Shown piece after piece: positions 49,608 to 58,943 of a DNA stretch of 64,000 nt. How positions within the stretch are numbered: position 1 is the stretch's first letter; the number at the start of each line of letters is the position of its first letter. Both the position numbers and the translations under genes were made by a program. The notes under the pieces were generated by a model. The model did no database searches. It was not told the origin of the DNA and was given only the letters and a program-made list of their open reading frames with translations. The stretch is from Acidobacteriota bacterium (GTDB taxonomy: Bacteria; Acidobacteriota; Terriglobia; Acidiferrales; UBA7541). The stretch is from NCBI GenBank assembly GCA_013289955.1, contig JABCYZ010000012.1, positions 62,001-126,000 on the forward strand, in the 5' to 3' direction.

Positions 49608-52600
49608 TTGAACGGCGCAACGGCGCCGTCCGTGTGGGACGGAGAATTGACCGAGGCCTTGACCAACCAGAGCTTTATCGCACTGGCATTGCTGGCGGCT
49701 ACCTCTCTGGTGGCCGGCTTCTTCGCCTATATTTATCAGCTCAAGCGCCGGCCGTATCTCCTCTACTGGACGGCCGGATGGGCCATCGTCGCGCTCAGCT
49801 ATCTCGGGCCGGTTCTCTCGAGCGGCAGAAATGTCTGGCTTCTCCAGACGGCGATCGATCAGTTTCTTTATGCCGCCGCAGGTGTCTTTTTCTTCCTCGG
49901 CGCCCAGCTTTACGCCCAGCGTCCGCTCTGGAGTATCCCCGCCGCTGGGGCCGGGGGCGTTCTCGTATTTTGGGCGGGCGCCTACTCTCTCGGCTGGTTC
50001 AACATTCCGCTCATTCTTCCTGCGGCCGCTATATTCCTTGCGGTTACCTACATTTTCTGGCAAGAAAGCCGCCGCCAGGAAACACTCGCCGACTGGCTCC
50101 TCGCCATTTCTTTTGTCGTATGGGCCGCGGTGGGAGTGACTTTCTGCTTCTTCCGTACCGCTCCCTTCTTCCGCGACATCAGTTTCCAGACCGCCGCTGC
50201 CGTGCCCTCCGCTTTCGTGGCCATGCTCATGGTCATGGCCCTCTACGAAGAAGAAAAGCGCCGCGTCGAACGCAACATGCTCGCGCTCTCCAACCTCAAT
50301 CTCGCCACCTCGAGTTTTGTCGGCGGAGAGATCCAGCGCATGCTTTCGCAGGCCCTCGATCGCGTTCTCGGAGTTGTACGGCTTCCCGCCGGCGCGCTCT
50401 TTCTCCATCATGGCGATCCGCAAGGTCCCACCTCGGTCGTTGCGGTGGGCCTAAGCGATAACTTCTGCCGCACGGCGCAGGAACAGGGACTGGACGATTA
50501 TCTTGTGGGTCTGGTCTCGCGCCTTGGCGGCCTCCTCGGTTTCCGCGATCTGCGCAATGACGACACGGTCGCCGCTCTTGAACGCGAAGAGCCCATCCGC
50601 CGCTTCCGCCAGCTCGCTCTCGCGCAAGGACTTCGCAGCATCGTGGCCATCAGCCTGCAAGCCAAGGAACATGCTTTTGGCGTGCTCCTGCTCGGCACAC
50701 CCGACAGCCGGCGGTTTACTCCGGCCGAATACCGCCTTCTTCTCGCGCTCGGCCACCAGATCGGTATGGCGGTCGAGAATAGTTACCTCATCCAGCAAAC
50801 TTCCCGGCGCTCTGAAGAGTTGCACGTTCTGAACGAGATTGGCCGGGCGCTCAGCTCGACGCTGAACAAAGAGGATCTGCTCCGCAAGGTTTGGGAAGAG
50901 CTCCGCCGGCTCTTTGATGTGGAGAATTTTTATATCGGAGCGCTCAGCCCGCTCCGCGATGAAATGCAATTCGAGATCGAGGTGACCGGCGGAACGCAAC
51001 GGCCTGCGCGCAGCCGCCCCGCCGGCAATTATCTTACCGAGTACATCATTCGCACCCGCCAGCCGGTGCTGATCCGGGAAAACTATGCGGCCGAAGTCAA
51101 AAAACTCGGCGTCGAACCGATTCTCCAGCAGGGTTGCTTCTGCGGCGTTCCGCTGGTCGCCTACGATCACGCCATTGGCGCTATGGCGGTTTTTTCCGAG
51201 AATGAACGCGTCTTCGATGAAGGGCATCTGGAGCTTATGCGCGTCCTCGCCAGCGAAGCGAGTATCGCCATTGAAAACGCGCGGCTCTTCCACGAGGAGC
51301 GCACCAAGGCACGCCATCTTTCGCTGCTGAACCCAATTACCCGCGATGCCATCGCCACGCTGAATCCCGACGAAATGCTGGCCAAGATTGCCGAGCAGCT
51401 GGAAGCCGGGCTGACCTACGATCACATCGGCATCAGCGTGCTCGAATACTCGACGCGCGAACTCGTCGTGCAGGCCGAATCCGGCGCCCGCCGCGGCGCC
51501 CTTGGCCGCCGCATTCCGCTTGGCACCGGCCTCATTGGCCATGTCGCGCGCAGCGGCCAATTGGCCGACTACCAGGCTTCTACCTCGGTGGATTCCCCGC
51601 ACAAACCGCTTTTGCCGGATTCCGCCGCCGCCATCGCCCTCCCCGTGTTCTACGCCGAGCAGCTGCACGGTGTGCTGTACGTTGAGTCTTCGTTCGCCAT
51701 TGAATTCTCTGAAGAGGAAATTCTCCTGCTCCGTACGCTCGCCGACCTCATCGCTGGCGCCCTCCACAATGCTCTCTCCTTCCAGAAGGCGCAGGAGCAG
51801 GCCATCACGGACGGCCTCACTGGCGTCAAGACTCACCGCTTTTTCATGGAAGCGCTGTCTGCCGAATGGAAACGTTCGACGCGCGCAGGCCGCGCTTTCG
51901 CGCTGGTCCTCATGGACCTCGACCGCTTCAAATTCGTCAACGATTTCTACGGGCACCTCGAAGGCGATCTCGTTCTCCAGCGCGTCGGTCACATTCTTGA
52001 AACGAATTGCCGGCGCTCCGATGTCGTGGCCCGTTACGGCGGCGACGAGTTCGTCATCCTCATGCCGGAAACAAATATGGAGCACGCCCGGCAGCTCGCG
52101 ACAAAACTTCGCGGGTGGGTTTCCGCCGATCCGCTCCTGCGCGAGAAAAATATCAGCGCCAGTTTTGGCATCGCCTGCTATCCGCTTCACGGCTCTTCGC
52201 CGCAAGAGCTCATCCAGGTGGCCGATGCTTCCATGTATTTGTCCAAACACCAGGGCGGAAATGCCGTCTCCACGGCCGACCATTTCGACCCCAACGAAGC
52301 AAAAAAATGGAAGCGCGATGTCCTGGAAGCCTACCTCGGGGTAACTCTCAAGCGTCTTTTTGCCACCGGGCCGGATGCCTTTGAAGAAATTTATTCGCGC
52401 TTGAAACAATTCACGGAGTCGCTCGCCACGACCGAGGTTCCCAACACCAAGCCCACCGTGCCTAATTCCTCGGGCGGCCCCGAAGGGCTCCCTCAGGCCG
52501 TGCTCGATACGGTCACTTCGCTCGCCTTCGCCATCGACGCCAAGGACCACTACACGCAGGGACACTCGCAGAAGGTTTCCGCCTACGCCGCTCTTATCGC

Positions 52601-53096
52601 CGAGTCTCTCAACATGACGGACACGGAGATCGAGGAAATTCGGCTCGGCGGCGTGCTTCACGACATCGGAAAAGTCGCTATCCCCGAAAATATTTTGAAC
52701 AAGAGCGGTCCGCTGAATCCCGAAGAGTGGGAGACCATGAAGGCCCACGTAAAATTTGGCGCCAGGATCCTCGACCCCCTCGCTCCGCTCGCCCGGATTC
52801 GCGAGATGGTTCTCCATCATCACGAATTTTTCGATGGCTCTGGCTACCCTGACGCTCTCTCCGGCGAAGGCATTCCTCTTGGCGCCCGCATTATTGCAGT
52901 GGCCGACGCCTACGACACCATCACAAGCGATCGCACCTACAAAAAAGGCCGCAGTTCTCTCGAAGCGCTCGCCGAGCTCGAACGCTGCGCCAACGCCCAG
53001 TTTGACGGCGCCATCGTCCAGGTGTTCGTCCGCACCATGCGCCAGCTTCCCAATCCCATCATTGAAGTGGCCACCACCTCTCCTCGCAACTCGTAG
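49608..53096 (+). CDS. Membrane-bound GAF/GGDEF/HD-GYP cyclic-di-GMP protein
   Basis: A 1162-residue sensor and signalling protein. About residues 15-205 hold six to seven hydrophobic helices. Three GAF-like domains follow (about 225-375, 395-545, 560-725). A GGDEF domain (about 735-895) has DLDRFKFVNDFYGHLEGD, an intact YGGDEF near residue 810 and an RxxD inhibitory site five residues before it. The C-terminal HD-GYP domain (about 960-1130) has HDIGK near 1018 and HHHEFFDGSGYP near 1072-1081. So both a diguanylate cyclase and a c-di-GMP phosphodiesterase look active on one chain. The start is uncertain: TTG 49608 is the outermost, with GTG 49632 an alternative, and neither has a good ribosome-binding site. 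A PilZ-like gene follows. Confidence 0.9.
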   Translation: MNGATAPSVWDGELTEALTNQSFIALALLAATSLVAGFFAYIYQLKRRPYLLYWTAGWAIVALSYLGPVLSSGRNVWLLQTAIDQFLYAAAGVFFFLGAQLYAQRPLWSIPAAGAGGVLVFWAGAYSLGWFNIPLILPAAAIFLAVTYIFWQESRRQETLADWLLAISFVVWAAVGVTFCFFRTAPFFRDISFQTAAAVPSAFVAMLMVMALYEEEKRRVERNMLALSNLNLATSSFVGGEIQRMLSQALDRVLGVVRLPAGALFLHHGDPQGPTSVVAVGLSDNFCRTAQEQGLDDYLVGLVSRLGGLLGFRDLRNDDTVAALEREEPIRRFRQLALAQGLRSIVAISLQAKEHAFGVLLLGTPDSRRFTPAEYRLLLALGHQIGMAVENSYLIQQTSRRSEELHVLNEIGRALSSTLNKEDLLRKVWEELRRLFDVENFYIGALSPLRDEMQFEIEVTGGTQRPARSRPAGNYLTEYIIRTRQPVLIRENYAAEVKKLGVEPILQQGCFCGVPLVAYDHAIGAMAVFSENERVFDEGHLELMRVLASEASIAIENARLFHEERTKARHLSLLNPITRDAIATLNPDEMLAKIAEQLEAGLTYDHIGISVLEYSTRELVVQAESGARRGALGRRIPLGTGLIGHVARSGQLADYQASTSVDSPHKPLLPDSAAAIALPVFYAEQLHGVLYVESSFAIEFSEEEILLLRTLADLIAGALHNALSFQKAQEQAITDGLTGVKTHRFFMEALSAEWKRSTRAGRAFALVLMDLDRFKFVNDFYGHLEGDLVLQRVGHILETNCRRSDVVARYGGDEFVILMPETNMEHARQLATKLRGWVSADPLLREKNISASFGIACYPLHGSSPQELIQVADASMYLSKHQGGNAVSTADHFDPNEAKKWKRDVLEAYLGVTLKRLFATGPDAFEEIYSRLKQFTESLATTEVPNTKPTVPNSSGGPEGLPQAVLDTVTSLAFAIDAKDHYTQGHSQKVSAYAALIAESLNMTDTEIEEIRLGGVLHDIGKVAIPENILNKSGPLNPEEWETMKAHVKFGARILDPLAPLARIREMVLHHHEFFDGSGYPDALSGEGIPLGARIIAVADAYDTITSDRTYKKGRSSLEALAELERCANAQFDGAIVQVFVRTMRQLPNPIIEVATTSPRNS

Positions 53097-53120
53097 CGTT
53101 GCTCCCCCGGAGCCCATCTC

Positions 53121-53138
53121 TGTTCCATATCGGGAACA
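53121..53138. repeat. Inverted repeat TGTTCC-N6-GGAACA upstream of the PilZ-like gene
   Basis: Two perfect 6-base arms spaced by 6 bases, centred about 70 bases before the start codon at 53198 and just after the GGDEF/HD-GYP stop. The geometry suits a dimeric repressor site; regulator unknown. Confidence 0.4.
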
Positions 53139-53197
53139 CGCGATTCCCCGGAGTTTGGCCCCAGAACTGCCGATAAAAGCGGTGTGAATCCGCTGCC

Positions 53198-53683
53198 ATG
53201 AGCACTATCGATCTTCAGCCGAATAGCAGGATGTCGCAATTGCGCCGAAGCCAGCGTGTCTGCCTCAGGTTACCTATCGTTGTGCTTCGAGAAGGACCCG
53301 GAACGAATGTGGCCTCGGAAGAGACTCATACCCTCATCGTGAATGCGCACGGAGCGCTTATCCAATTGGCCTTGACGGTCGAGATCGGCCAGCTTCTGGG
53401 AATCAAGAACACGCAGACGATGGAAGAGCTTGTCTGCCGCGTGGTACATCTAGGCCCCGATCATCCCGGCAAGCGAGAGGTCGGCATAGAATTTGAACTG
53501 GCTTCACCGCGATTCTGGCGAGTCGCCTTTCCGCCCTCCGATTGGACTCCTCGCAGTCCCGATGCAAAAGCGCCAACGAAGTATATGCCTGCCACTAATG
53601 CGCCCGTGAAGCAGCCCGCTGCGGTGCCAGCGGAAGCGGACAGAAAACTGGTGAATAAACTGCCCGGGCCAGTCCGCGGCTGA
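53198..53683 (+). CDS. PilZ-like domain protein
   Basis: A 161-residue protein whose first 110 residues look like a PilZ domain. RRSQR near residue 17 fits the RxxxR c-di-GMP-binding motif. The later D/NxSxxG motif appears only in degenerate form (VNAHGALIQL). The strand block CRVVHLGPDHPGKREVGIEFE near residues 80-100 is typical. The rest is a Pro/Ala-rich tail. PilZ proteins are c-di-GMP receptors, and this gene follows a c-di-GMP-metabolising enzyme by 101 bases, which supports the call. The weak second motif leaves ligand binding open. Confidence 0.68.
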   Translation: MSTIDLQPNSRMSQLRRSQRVCLRLPIVVLREGPGTNVASEETHTLIVNAHGALIQLALTVEIGQLLGIKNTQTMEELVCRVVHLGPDHPGKREVGIEFELASPRFWRVAFPPSDWTPRSPDAKAPTKYMPATNAPVKQPAAVPAEADRKLVNKLPGPVRG

Positions 53684-53789
53684 GGTTCCTAAAGTGTCCC
53701 GTTTGTCGCCTGCCGTTCCAATATGGGATTTCTCGTGGGATTTTTTCGCGCACTTGCCAGAGGGCCGGACCCAAGCATCCGCGCTCCCG

Positions 53790-54278
53790 TTACCGCCCGT
53801 CGAGATCCACATCTTTGATAGGCAAATCCCAGTGGGCTTCGAGAACCTCGAATCGCCTCTGTTCCTCCCGCTTGTAGGTCTCCTGATCCGGATAGAGCTG
53901 CTTGATTAGGGCCGCGCTATCGAAATCGTCATTGGCGATCGCGGCGTTCTTGTACACGATGGTCACGCGGAAGTCCCAGCGGCCGTCTTCGGTCGTGTGA
54001 TACCGCGGCGCCACCATGCTCACTCGCAGCATGCGCCCCAATTCGACCTCTTTTTTCAACACCGGGTAATGATTCTTTTTAAAGAGCGCAAGGAACTCGT
54101 CGGCGTGTCCCCATTTTGCCTTGTAGTAGTACTCGATCACAAAAGGCGGCGGATTTCCCTCGCTCGATGCGCCGCTCTCGGCCGCCTTCGCCCGGAAGTG
54201 CCCCGCCAGGGAGATTGCCAGCATCAGAAGCATTGCGATTCCCGCCCACCTCGCCACGCGCCTATTTTTCTTCAGCAT
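53790..54278 (-). CDS. Exported protein of unknown function
   Basis: A 162-residue protein with a basic N-terminus and a signal-peptide-like helix (about residues 12-33), preceded by GGAGGAAA on its strand. The remaining 110 residues alternate strands and helices (FVIEYYYKAKWGHADEFLALFKK, then WDFRVTIVYKNAAIAND), reminiscent of the dimeric alpha/beta barrel fold, but no family is recognised. Several Tyr and His residues are spread along it. It is divergent from the kinase gene. Confidence 0.62.
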   Translation of the reverse strand: MLKKNRRVARWAGIAMLLMLAISLAGHFRAKAAESGASSEGNPPPFVIEYYYKAKWGHADEFLALFKKNHYPVLKKEVELGRMLRVSMVAPRYHTTEDGRWDFRVTIVYKNAAIANDDFDSAALIKQLYPDQETYKREEQRRFEVLEAHWDLPIKDVDLDGR

Positions 54279-54337
54279 AGTTTTCCTCCGTCGAATATCG
54301 CACCTATCCTAACCTCATTTTGAGCTGCAGAGAGCGG

Positions 54338-54356
54338 GCTCCTGAGACTCAGGAGC
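54338..54356. repeat. 8-bp inverted repeat upstream of the kinase gene
   Basis: GCTCCTGA and TCAGGAGC around GAC form a perfect hairpin about 46 bases upstream of the kinase promoter, in the divergent gap. Operator or chance. Confidence 0.35.
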
Positions 54357-54401
54357 GGCGAAGAAATCTCGGAGACCTCCCCGATCGTGCTCTCCTGCGC
54401 G

Positions 54402-54431
54402 TTGACTTGCCAACGACCAGCATCCTAATAT
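54402..54431 (+). promoter_or_regulatory. Sigma-70-like promoter of the Ser/Thr kinase gene
   Basis: TTGACT, an 18-base spacer, then TAATAT, 26 bases before ATG 54458. It lies inside the longest open frame, so it argues that the true start is 54458. Confidence 0.58.
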
Positions 54432-54457
54432 GCCACGCAGCGGCAGGTGCTCTCCTC

Positions 54458-57295
54458 ATGATCGGCCAAATCATAGGCCACTATTTAGTCACCGAGCAGA
54501 TCGGTGCCGGCGGCATGGGTGTCGTCTATCGCGCCCGCGATCAGCGGCTGAACCGCGACGTAGCCCTGAAAGTGCTACCTCCTCTAAATCCAGGCGACGA
54601 AGCACCCCGCAAACTCTTCCGCAAGGAAGCCCTGGCCCTGGCAAAGCTCAACCACCCGAACATCGGAACGGTCTACGATTTCAATACGCAGGACGACATC
54701 GATTTTCTGGTCATGGAGTACATCCCCGGGGAAACACTTGGCCAGCGCCTCACGCGCGGACCCTTGCCTGAAAAGGAATGGGTTGCCATCAGCCTGCAAA
54801 TTGCCGCTGCTCTCGAGGAAGCTCATGAACACGGCATCGTTCATCAGGACCTCAAGCCAGGAAATATCATGGTCACTCCCAAAGGGCAGGCCAAGGTGCT
54901 GGATTTTGGATTGGCCAGGCTTCTCGAGGCCGACCCTTCCGTTGAACTCACTCAAACTTCTTCACATACCGGTGGCGCCGGCACTTTGCCCTACATGGCT
55001 CCCGAACAGCTCTGCGGCGGCCCGATAGATCCCCGCACCGATATCTATGCCGCTGGAGCTGTCCTCTACGAGATGAGCACGGGCCAGCGGCCCTTCCAGG
55101 AAAAGCAGGCGCCACGCCTGATCCAGCAGATCCTCAACGAAGCTCCCCGCCCGGTTCAGGAATGGAACCGCCGCAGTTCTCCTCAACTCGAATCGATCGT
55201 TTCGAAGGCGCTCGACAAGCAGCCCGACCTGCGCTACCAGTCGGCGCGCGAGCTCCGCGTGGACCTCGAACGTCTCGGCGCCGCGCAATCGTCCTCTTCT
55301 GCCGTTGCCGGCGTGCCTTTCCGGTCGCGCCGCAGCTGGAAGCAGGCCCTGGGAGCGCATCCACGAGCCATTTACTTGTCTACTCTTCTCCTGGCGGCCG
55401 TTGTCGCTGCCTTTTGGTGGTTGGCGGGCGCGCGGCCAGTGCTTTCTTTTGCTCCGCGCGATTGGCTTTTGATCACGGATTTTGACAATCAGACCGGCGA
55501 CCCGCTTTTTGACCGTTCTCTGCTTACGGCCCTGACGGTCAGCCTCGAGCAATCTCCGCACGCCAACGTCGTCCCGCGTCCGCGTGTCGTTGACAGCTTG
55601 CATCGAATGGGCAAGGCAGGCGATGAAAAAATCACCGAGGACCTGGCGCGCGACATCTCCCAACGCGAAGCGATACGCGCGATCCTGAGTTGCTCGATCG
55701 CCAAGGTCGGGCGCGAGTACGCCCTCACCGCCCGTCTGATCGATCCGCAGTCAGGCATGGCGGTTCGTTCCTACTATGAGCCGGCCAAGGATCAGGACCA
55801 CGTTCTCGACGCGCTGGGCTCGGTGGCCACACACGTTCGCCGCGACCTCGGCGAATCCATGCTTGCCACCAGGAAAGCGGACCGCCCTTTGCCGATGGTC
55901 ACCACGCGTTCGCTCCCGGCTCTCAAGCTCTTTGTGGACGGAGGCGCGCTTTGGAGCAAGGGAAAGTGGGATGCAGCCACGCAGGCCTTCGAGTCGGCGA
56001 TCAAGGCGGACTCGGACTTCGCCATGGCCCATGCAGCGCTAGGCGACGCCTATTACAGTCACATCTTCAACAACCCGGCCAAGGGCAAAGAACATATGGA
56101 CAAGGCTCTCGAGCTTTCCGGACGTACCACCGATCGCGAGCGCCTTTACATTCAGACCCGCTATGCGCAGGATCTCGGTCACACGAGTGAGGCCAGAAGC
56201 CGTTTTGAGGTCTATCTGAAGGCTTTTCCCGATGATTGGGGAATGCGGTTCAACTACGCCTCTCTCCTGCGCGCGAGCGGGCAGCCTCAAGACGCTCTCG
56301 AGCAATACAAGGAACTGGTGCGGATGGCTCCAAACAACCCGTTCAACTACATCGACATCGCCACCACTTACGGTGAGCTTGGCAATTTTAGGGAGGCGCT
56401 GCGCAACTACGAGCAAGCCTTCAGGCTGGACCCTTCCTGGAAGACCAATCAGAACATCAACAACGAATACGGCATGACTCTGTTTCGCGCCGGTGAGGAA
56501 GCCAAGGCGAGGGAAACCTTTGAGCTCGCCTTCACGATACCGGATCTGAAGCCGAAGGGCCTCCGCTCCCTTGCCTGGCTTGATCTCTACCACGGGAAAT
56601 ACGCCGCCGCAAAACCGCGCCTAGAGGAGGCCCTCCTCTCGGATGAAAATTTCAAATGGTCCCTCAGTACACTGCGTGAGCACAACCTGCTCGCTCTTGT
56701 GGCCAGCGGCGAGGGCGATCGCGCCGCGCAACTTCGCGAGCTGGATCTTGCCCTTCCCTTTCTGGCGAACTCGGGCTTACAGGTTCGCGCGGGCCTCTGG
56801 CTCGGCGCCCAGTACGCGCGTGCCGGAAACCCGGCAAAGGCGGCGGAGGTAGTTGAAAAAATTCGCCCCGTCGCAGACGGGAAGAACCCCGAGAATTCCA
56901 GCGACTTACAGGCTCTGGAGGCCGAGGTGGAGCTCGCGCGCGGCAACAAGGACCGCGCCATTGAACTATTCTCCCTCGCAGACAGAGCCAAGCGCAGTGC
57001 ACTCACTATGGAAGGGCTGGCCCGTGCCTACGAGGCTAGCGGCAACATGGAGCAAGCCGCCGTTTGGTACGAACTTCTCGTCGGAAGTGCCGAGCCTCCC
57101 ATCGGATGGGAGCCCCAGCAGGACTGGCTCCAAGCGCACTACCGCCTCGCGCGCATCTACCTCGCCAAAGGGGACAAAGGGAACGCCAGAAAGCAGCTGG
57201 ATTGGTTTCTGGACGCCTGGCGAGACGCCGACCCCGGACTGCCGCTGCTGAAAAACGCGCTTGGCCTGAAGCAGGAAATGGATGCCAGGCAGTAG
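54458..57295 (+). CDS. Membrane Ser/Thr protein kinase with TPR repeats
   Basis: A 945-residue kinase. The promoter above and the family N-terminus (IGHYLVTEQIGAGGMGVVYRARD) fix the start at ATG 54458. The kinase domain (about 8-285) has the Gly loop, Lys38 (VALKVL), Glu57, the catalytic loop HQDLKPGN with Asp131, DFG at 149-151 and PYMAPEQL. The usual HRD arginine is Gln. A single transmembrane helix at about 305-325 leads to an outer part of about 600 residues: first a TolB-N-like segment (LLITDFDNQTGDPLF), then about eight TPR-like helix pairs (AMAHAALGDAYYSHIF, ALRNYEQAFRLDP). The layout is common in Acidobacteriota; the signal and target are unknown. Confidence 0.9.
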   Translation: MIGQIIGHYLVTEQIGAGGMGVVYRARDQRLNRDVALKVLPPLNPGDEAPRKLFRKEALALAKLNHPNIGTVYDFNTQDDIDFLVMEYIPGETLGQRLTRGPLPEKEWVAISLQIAAALEEAHEHGIVHQDLKPGNIMVTPKGQAKVLDFGLARLLEADPSVELTQTSSHTGGAGTLPYMAPEQLCGGPIDPRTDIYAAGAVLYEMSTGQRPFQEKQAPRLIQQILNEAPRPVQEWNRRSSPQLESIVSKALDKQPDLRYQSARELRVDLERLGAAQSSSSAVAGVPFRSRRSWKQALGAHPRAIYLSTLLLAAVVAAFWWLAGARPVLSFAPRDWLLITDFDNQTGDPLFDRSLLTALTVSLEQSPHANVVPRPRVVDSLHRMGKAGDEKITEDLARDISQREAIRAILSCSIAKVGREYALTARLIDPQSGMAVRSYYEPAKDQDHVLDALGSVATHVRRDLGESMLATRKADRPLPMVTTRSLPALKLFVDGGALWSKGKWDAATQAFESAIKADSDFAMAHAALGDAYYSHIFNNPAKGKEHMDKALELSGRTTDRERLYIQTRYAQDLGHTSEARSRFEVYLKAFPDDWGMRFNYASLLRASGQPQDALEQYKELVRMAPNNPFNYIDIATTYGELGNFREALRNYEQAFRLDPSWKTNQNINNEYGMTLFRAGEEAKARETFELAFTIPDLKPKGLRSLAWLDLYHGKYAAAKPRLEEALLSDENFKWSLSTLREHNLLALVASGEGDRAAQLRELDLALPFLANSGLQVRAGLWLGAQYARAGNPAKAAEVVEKIRPVADGKNPENSSDLQALEAEVELARGNKDRAIELFSLADRAKRSALTMEGLARAYEASGNMEQAAVWYELLVGSAEPPIGWEPQQDWLQAHYRLARIYLAKGDKGNARKQLDWFLDAWRDADPGLPLLKNALGLKQEMDARQ

Positions 57296-57378
57296 AGACC
57301 CCGGTTCGGCGCCGGAAACTTCGTATCCCGCCTGCTATCCTTTATCCTAGGAGAGAAGAAACTTCGTCCGGAGCCCTC

Positions 57379-57792
57379 ATGCAAACAGCATCTGTAAAGT
57401 GGATTGGAGAAGAAAAATTTGTGGCCATCAGTCCTTCCGGCCACGCCACGACCATCGATTCCGACCGCGCTTCCAACAAATCAGCCGGCCCGATGGAACT
57501 CGTGCTTATGGCCCTCGGTGCTTGCACGGCCACCGACGTTGTCAGCATCCTCAGGAAGAAACGGCAAAAACTGGAATCGCTGGAGGTGATCTGTTCCGGC
57601 GAGCGCGCCTCCCTGCCACCCACCGTGTGGATAAAACTGGAGATTCTTTATCGCCTTCGCGGCCGGCTCGAGGAAGCCGCGGTGAAGCGGGCCATCGAGC
57701 TCAGTGAACAAAAATACTGCTCCGTTTCCGCGATGCTCCAAAAAACCGCCAAGCTGACCTGGCGCCACGAAATCCTTCCGCCGGCGGAATGA
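57379..57792 (+). CDS. OsmC-family peroxiredoxin-like protein
   Basis: A 137-residue OsmC/Ohr-fold protein. Starting at ATG 57379 (GGAG 6 bases upstream) gives a normal length. Both family cysteines are present: Cys49 in LMALGACTATDVVSIL and Cys114 in SEQKYCSVSAML. These reduce organic hydroperoxides in OsmC and Ohr. The sequence is closest to the YhfA-like branch, whose substrate is unclear. Cytoplasmic. It lies 83 bases behind the kinase gene. Confidence 0.9.
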   Translation: MQTASVKWIGEEKFVAISPSGHATTIDSDRASNKSAGPMELVLMALGACTATDVVSILRKKRQKLESLEVICSGERASLPPTVWIKLEILYRLRGRLEEAAVKRAIELSEQKYCSVSAMLQKTAKLTWRHEILPPAE

Positions 57793-57871
57793 ATTTTTAT
57801 CCTCAACGTGTGCCTCCCTTTTTTGCGCCGGGCACAAGCCGCCGCAAATCCTTGTTTCTTGGGCTCTCGCC

Positions 57872-57901
57872 TTGTAACCTCACATCGGCATCGCATAGAA
57901 T
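57872..57901 (+). promoter_or_regulatory. Sigma-70-like promoter of fabH
   Basis: TTGTAA, an 18-base spacer, then TAGAAT, 40 bases before the ATG at 57942, which is preceded by AAGGAG. Confidence 0.55.
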
Positions 57902-57941
57902 TTTGGATTCGCCTGGTTTGCAGTAACCCCCAAGGAGCTAC

Positions 57942-58937
57942 ATGTCCCACCGGATCGCGGCAAAAATCTCGGGTGTCGCCGGCTATGTTCCCCCCAAGGT
58001 GCTCACAAACGCGGACCTCGAGAAAATGGTCGCGACGAATGATGAATGGATTCGCACGCGCACCGGCATCCGCGAGCGCCACGCCGCCGAACCCGGCACC
58101 GCCAGTTCGCATCTCGCAACGGAAGCTGCCAAGGCGCTCCTGGCAGGGACCAGGACCGACCCCGCCGATATCGACCTGATCGTTCTCGCCAGTGTGACTC
58201 CGGACATGATGTTTCCTGCGACCGCATGCCTTGTGCAGGACCGCATCGGGGCGAAAAAAGCCTGGGGCTTCGATCTTTCCGCAGCTTGTTCGGGATTTGC
58301 GTATGCGCTGACGGTTGGCGCGCAGTTTGTGGGCTCGGGCGCACACAAAAAAGTCCTGGTCATCGGCAGCGACACGATGACCTCCATCCTGGATTACACC
58401 GATCGCGCTACGTGCGTCCTTTTCGGTGACGGCGCGGGCGCTGTGCTTGTCGAACCCGCTGAATCCGGCGAAGGTATTTTGGATTTCACTCACGACATTG
58501 ACGGCTCCGGAGGGCAGTATCTCTACATGCCCGGCGGCGGGTCTCTGAATCCTGCGAGTGCCGAGACGGTTGAAAAGCGGATGCATTACGTGCATCAGGA
58601 GGGTTCGCAGGTTTTCAAGTACGCCGTCCGCCGCATGGCGGAAGTTGCAGTGACCTTGCTCGAACGCAATGGCTTCACGAGCGCTGATCTTGCACTGGTC
58701 GTACCGCATCAGGCTAACCTGCGCATCATTCGCGCCATGCAGGAACGCCTGGGCGTTGGCGATGACAAGGTCATGGTCAATATCGATAAGTACGGAAACA
58801 CGACGGCCGGGACAATTCCCCTGGGTCTGTGGGACGCAACCAGACAGGGCCGTTTGAAAAAGGGTGATCTCGTCCTGCTCGTGGCCGTGGGTGCGGGTTA
58901 TACGACGGGCGGCGTGCTTCTCCGCTGGGCGTATTAG
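57942..58937 (+). CDS. fabH: Beta-ketoacyl-ACP synthase III
   Basis: A 331-residue thiolase-fold enzyme that condenses acetyl-CoA with malonyl-ACP to begin fatty-acid synthesis. The Cys-His-Asn triad is visible: Cys116 ([13 protein letters not shown]), His256 ([10 protein letters not shown]) and Asn286 ([10 protein letters not shown], where most FabH have GNTSAASIP). [15 protein letters not shown] near the N-terminus is diagnostic. AAGGAG sits 5 bases before the ATG. No other fab gene is near, so it may serve the general pathway or a specialised lipid. Confidence 0.95.
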   Translation: MSHRIAAKISGVAGYVPPKVLTNADLEKMVATNDEWIRTRTGIRERHAAEPGTASSHLATEAAKALLAGTRTDPADIDLIVLASVTPDMMFPATACLVQDRIGAKKAWGFDLSAACSGFAYALTVGAQFVGSGAHKKVLVIGSDTMTSILDYTDRATCVLFGDGAGAVLVEPAESGEGILDFTHDIDGSGGQYLYMPGGGSLNPASAETVEKRMHYVHQEGSQVFKYAVRRMAEVAVTLLERNGFTSADLALVVPHQANLRIIRAMQERLGVGDDKVMVNIDKYGNTTAGTIPLGLWDATRQGRLKKGDLVLLVAVGAGYTTGGVLLRWAY

Positions 58938-58943
58938 CGCGAC

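Noticed and set aside
49393..49611. 72-codon plus-strand frame before the GGDEF/HD-GYP gene
   Set aside because: It spans the probable promoter of that gene and has no recognisable feature.
50451..53117. 888-codon minus-strand open frame
   Set aside because: Lies opposite the GGDEF/HD-GYP gene, whose motifs are intact; the antisense translation has no recognisable domain.
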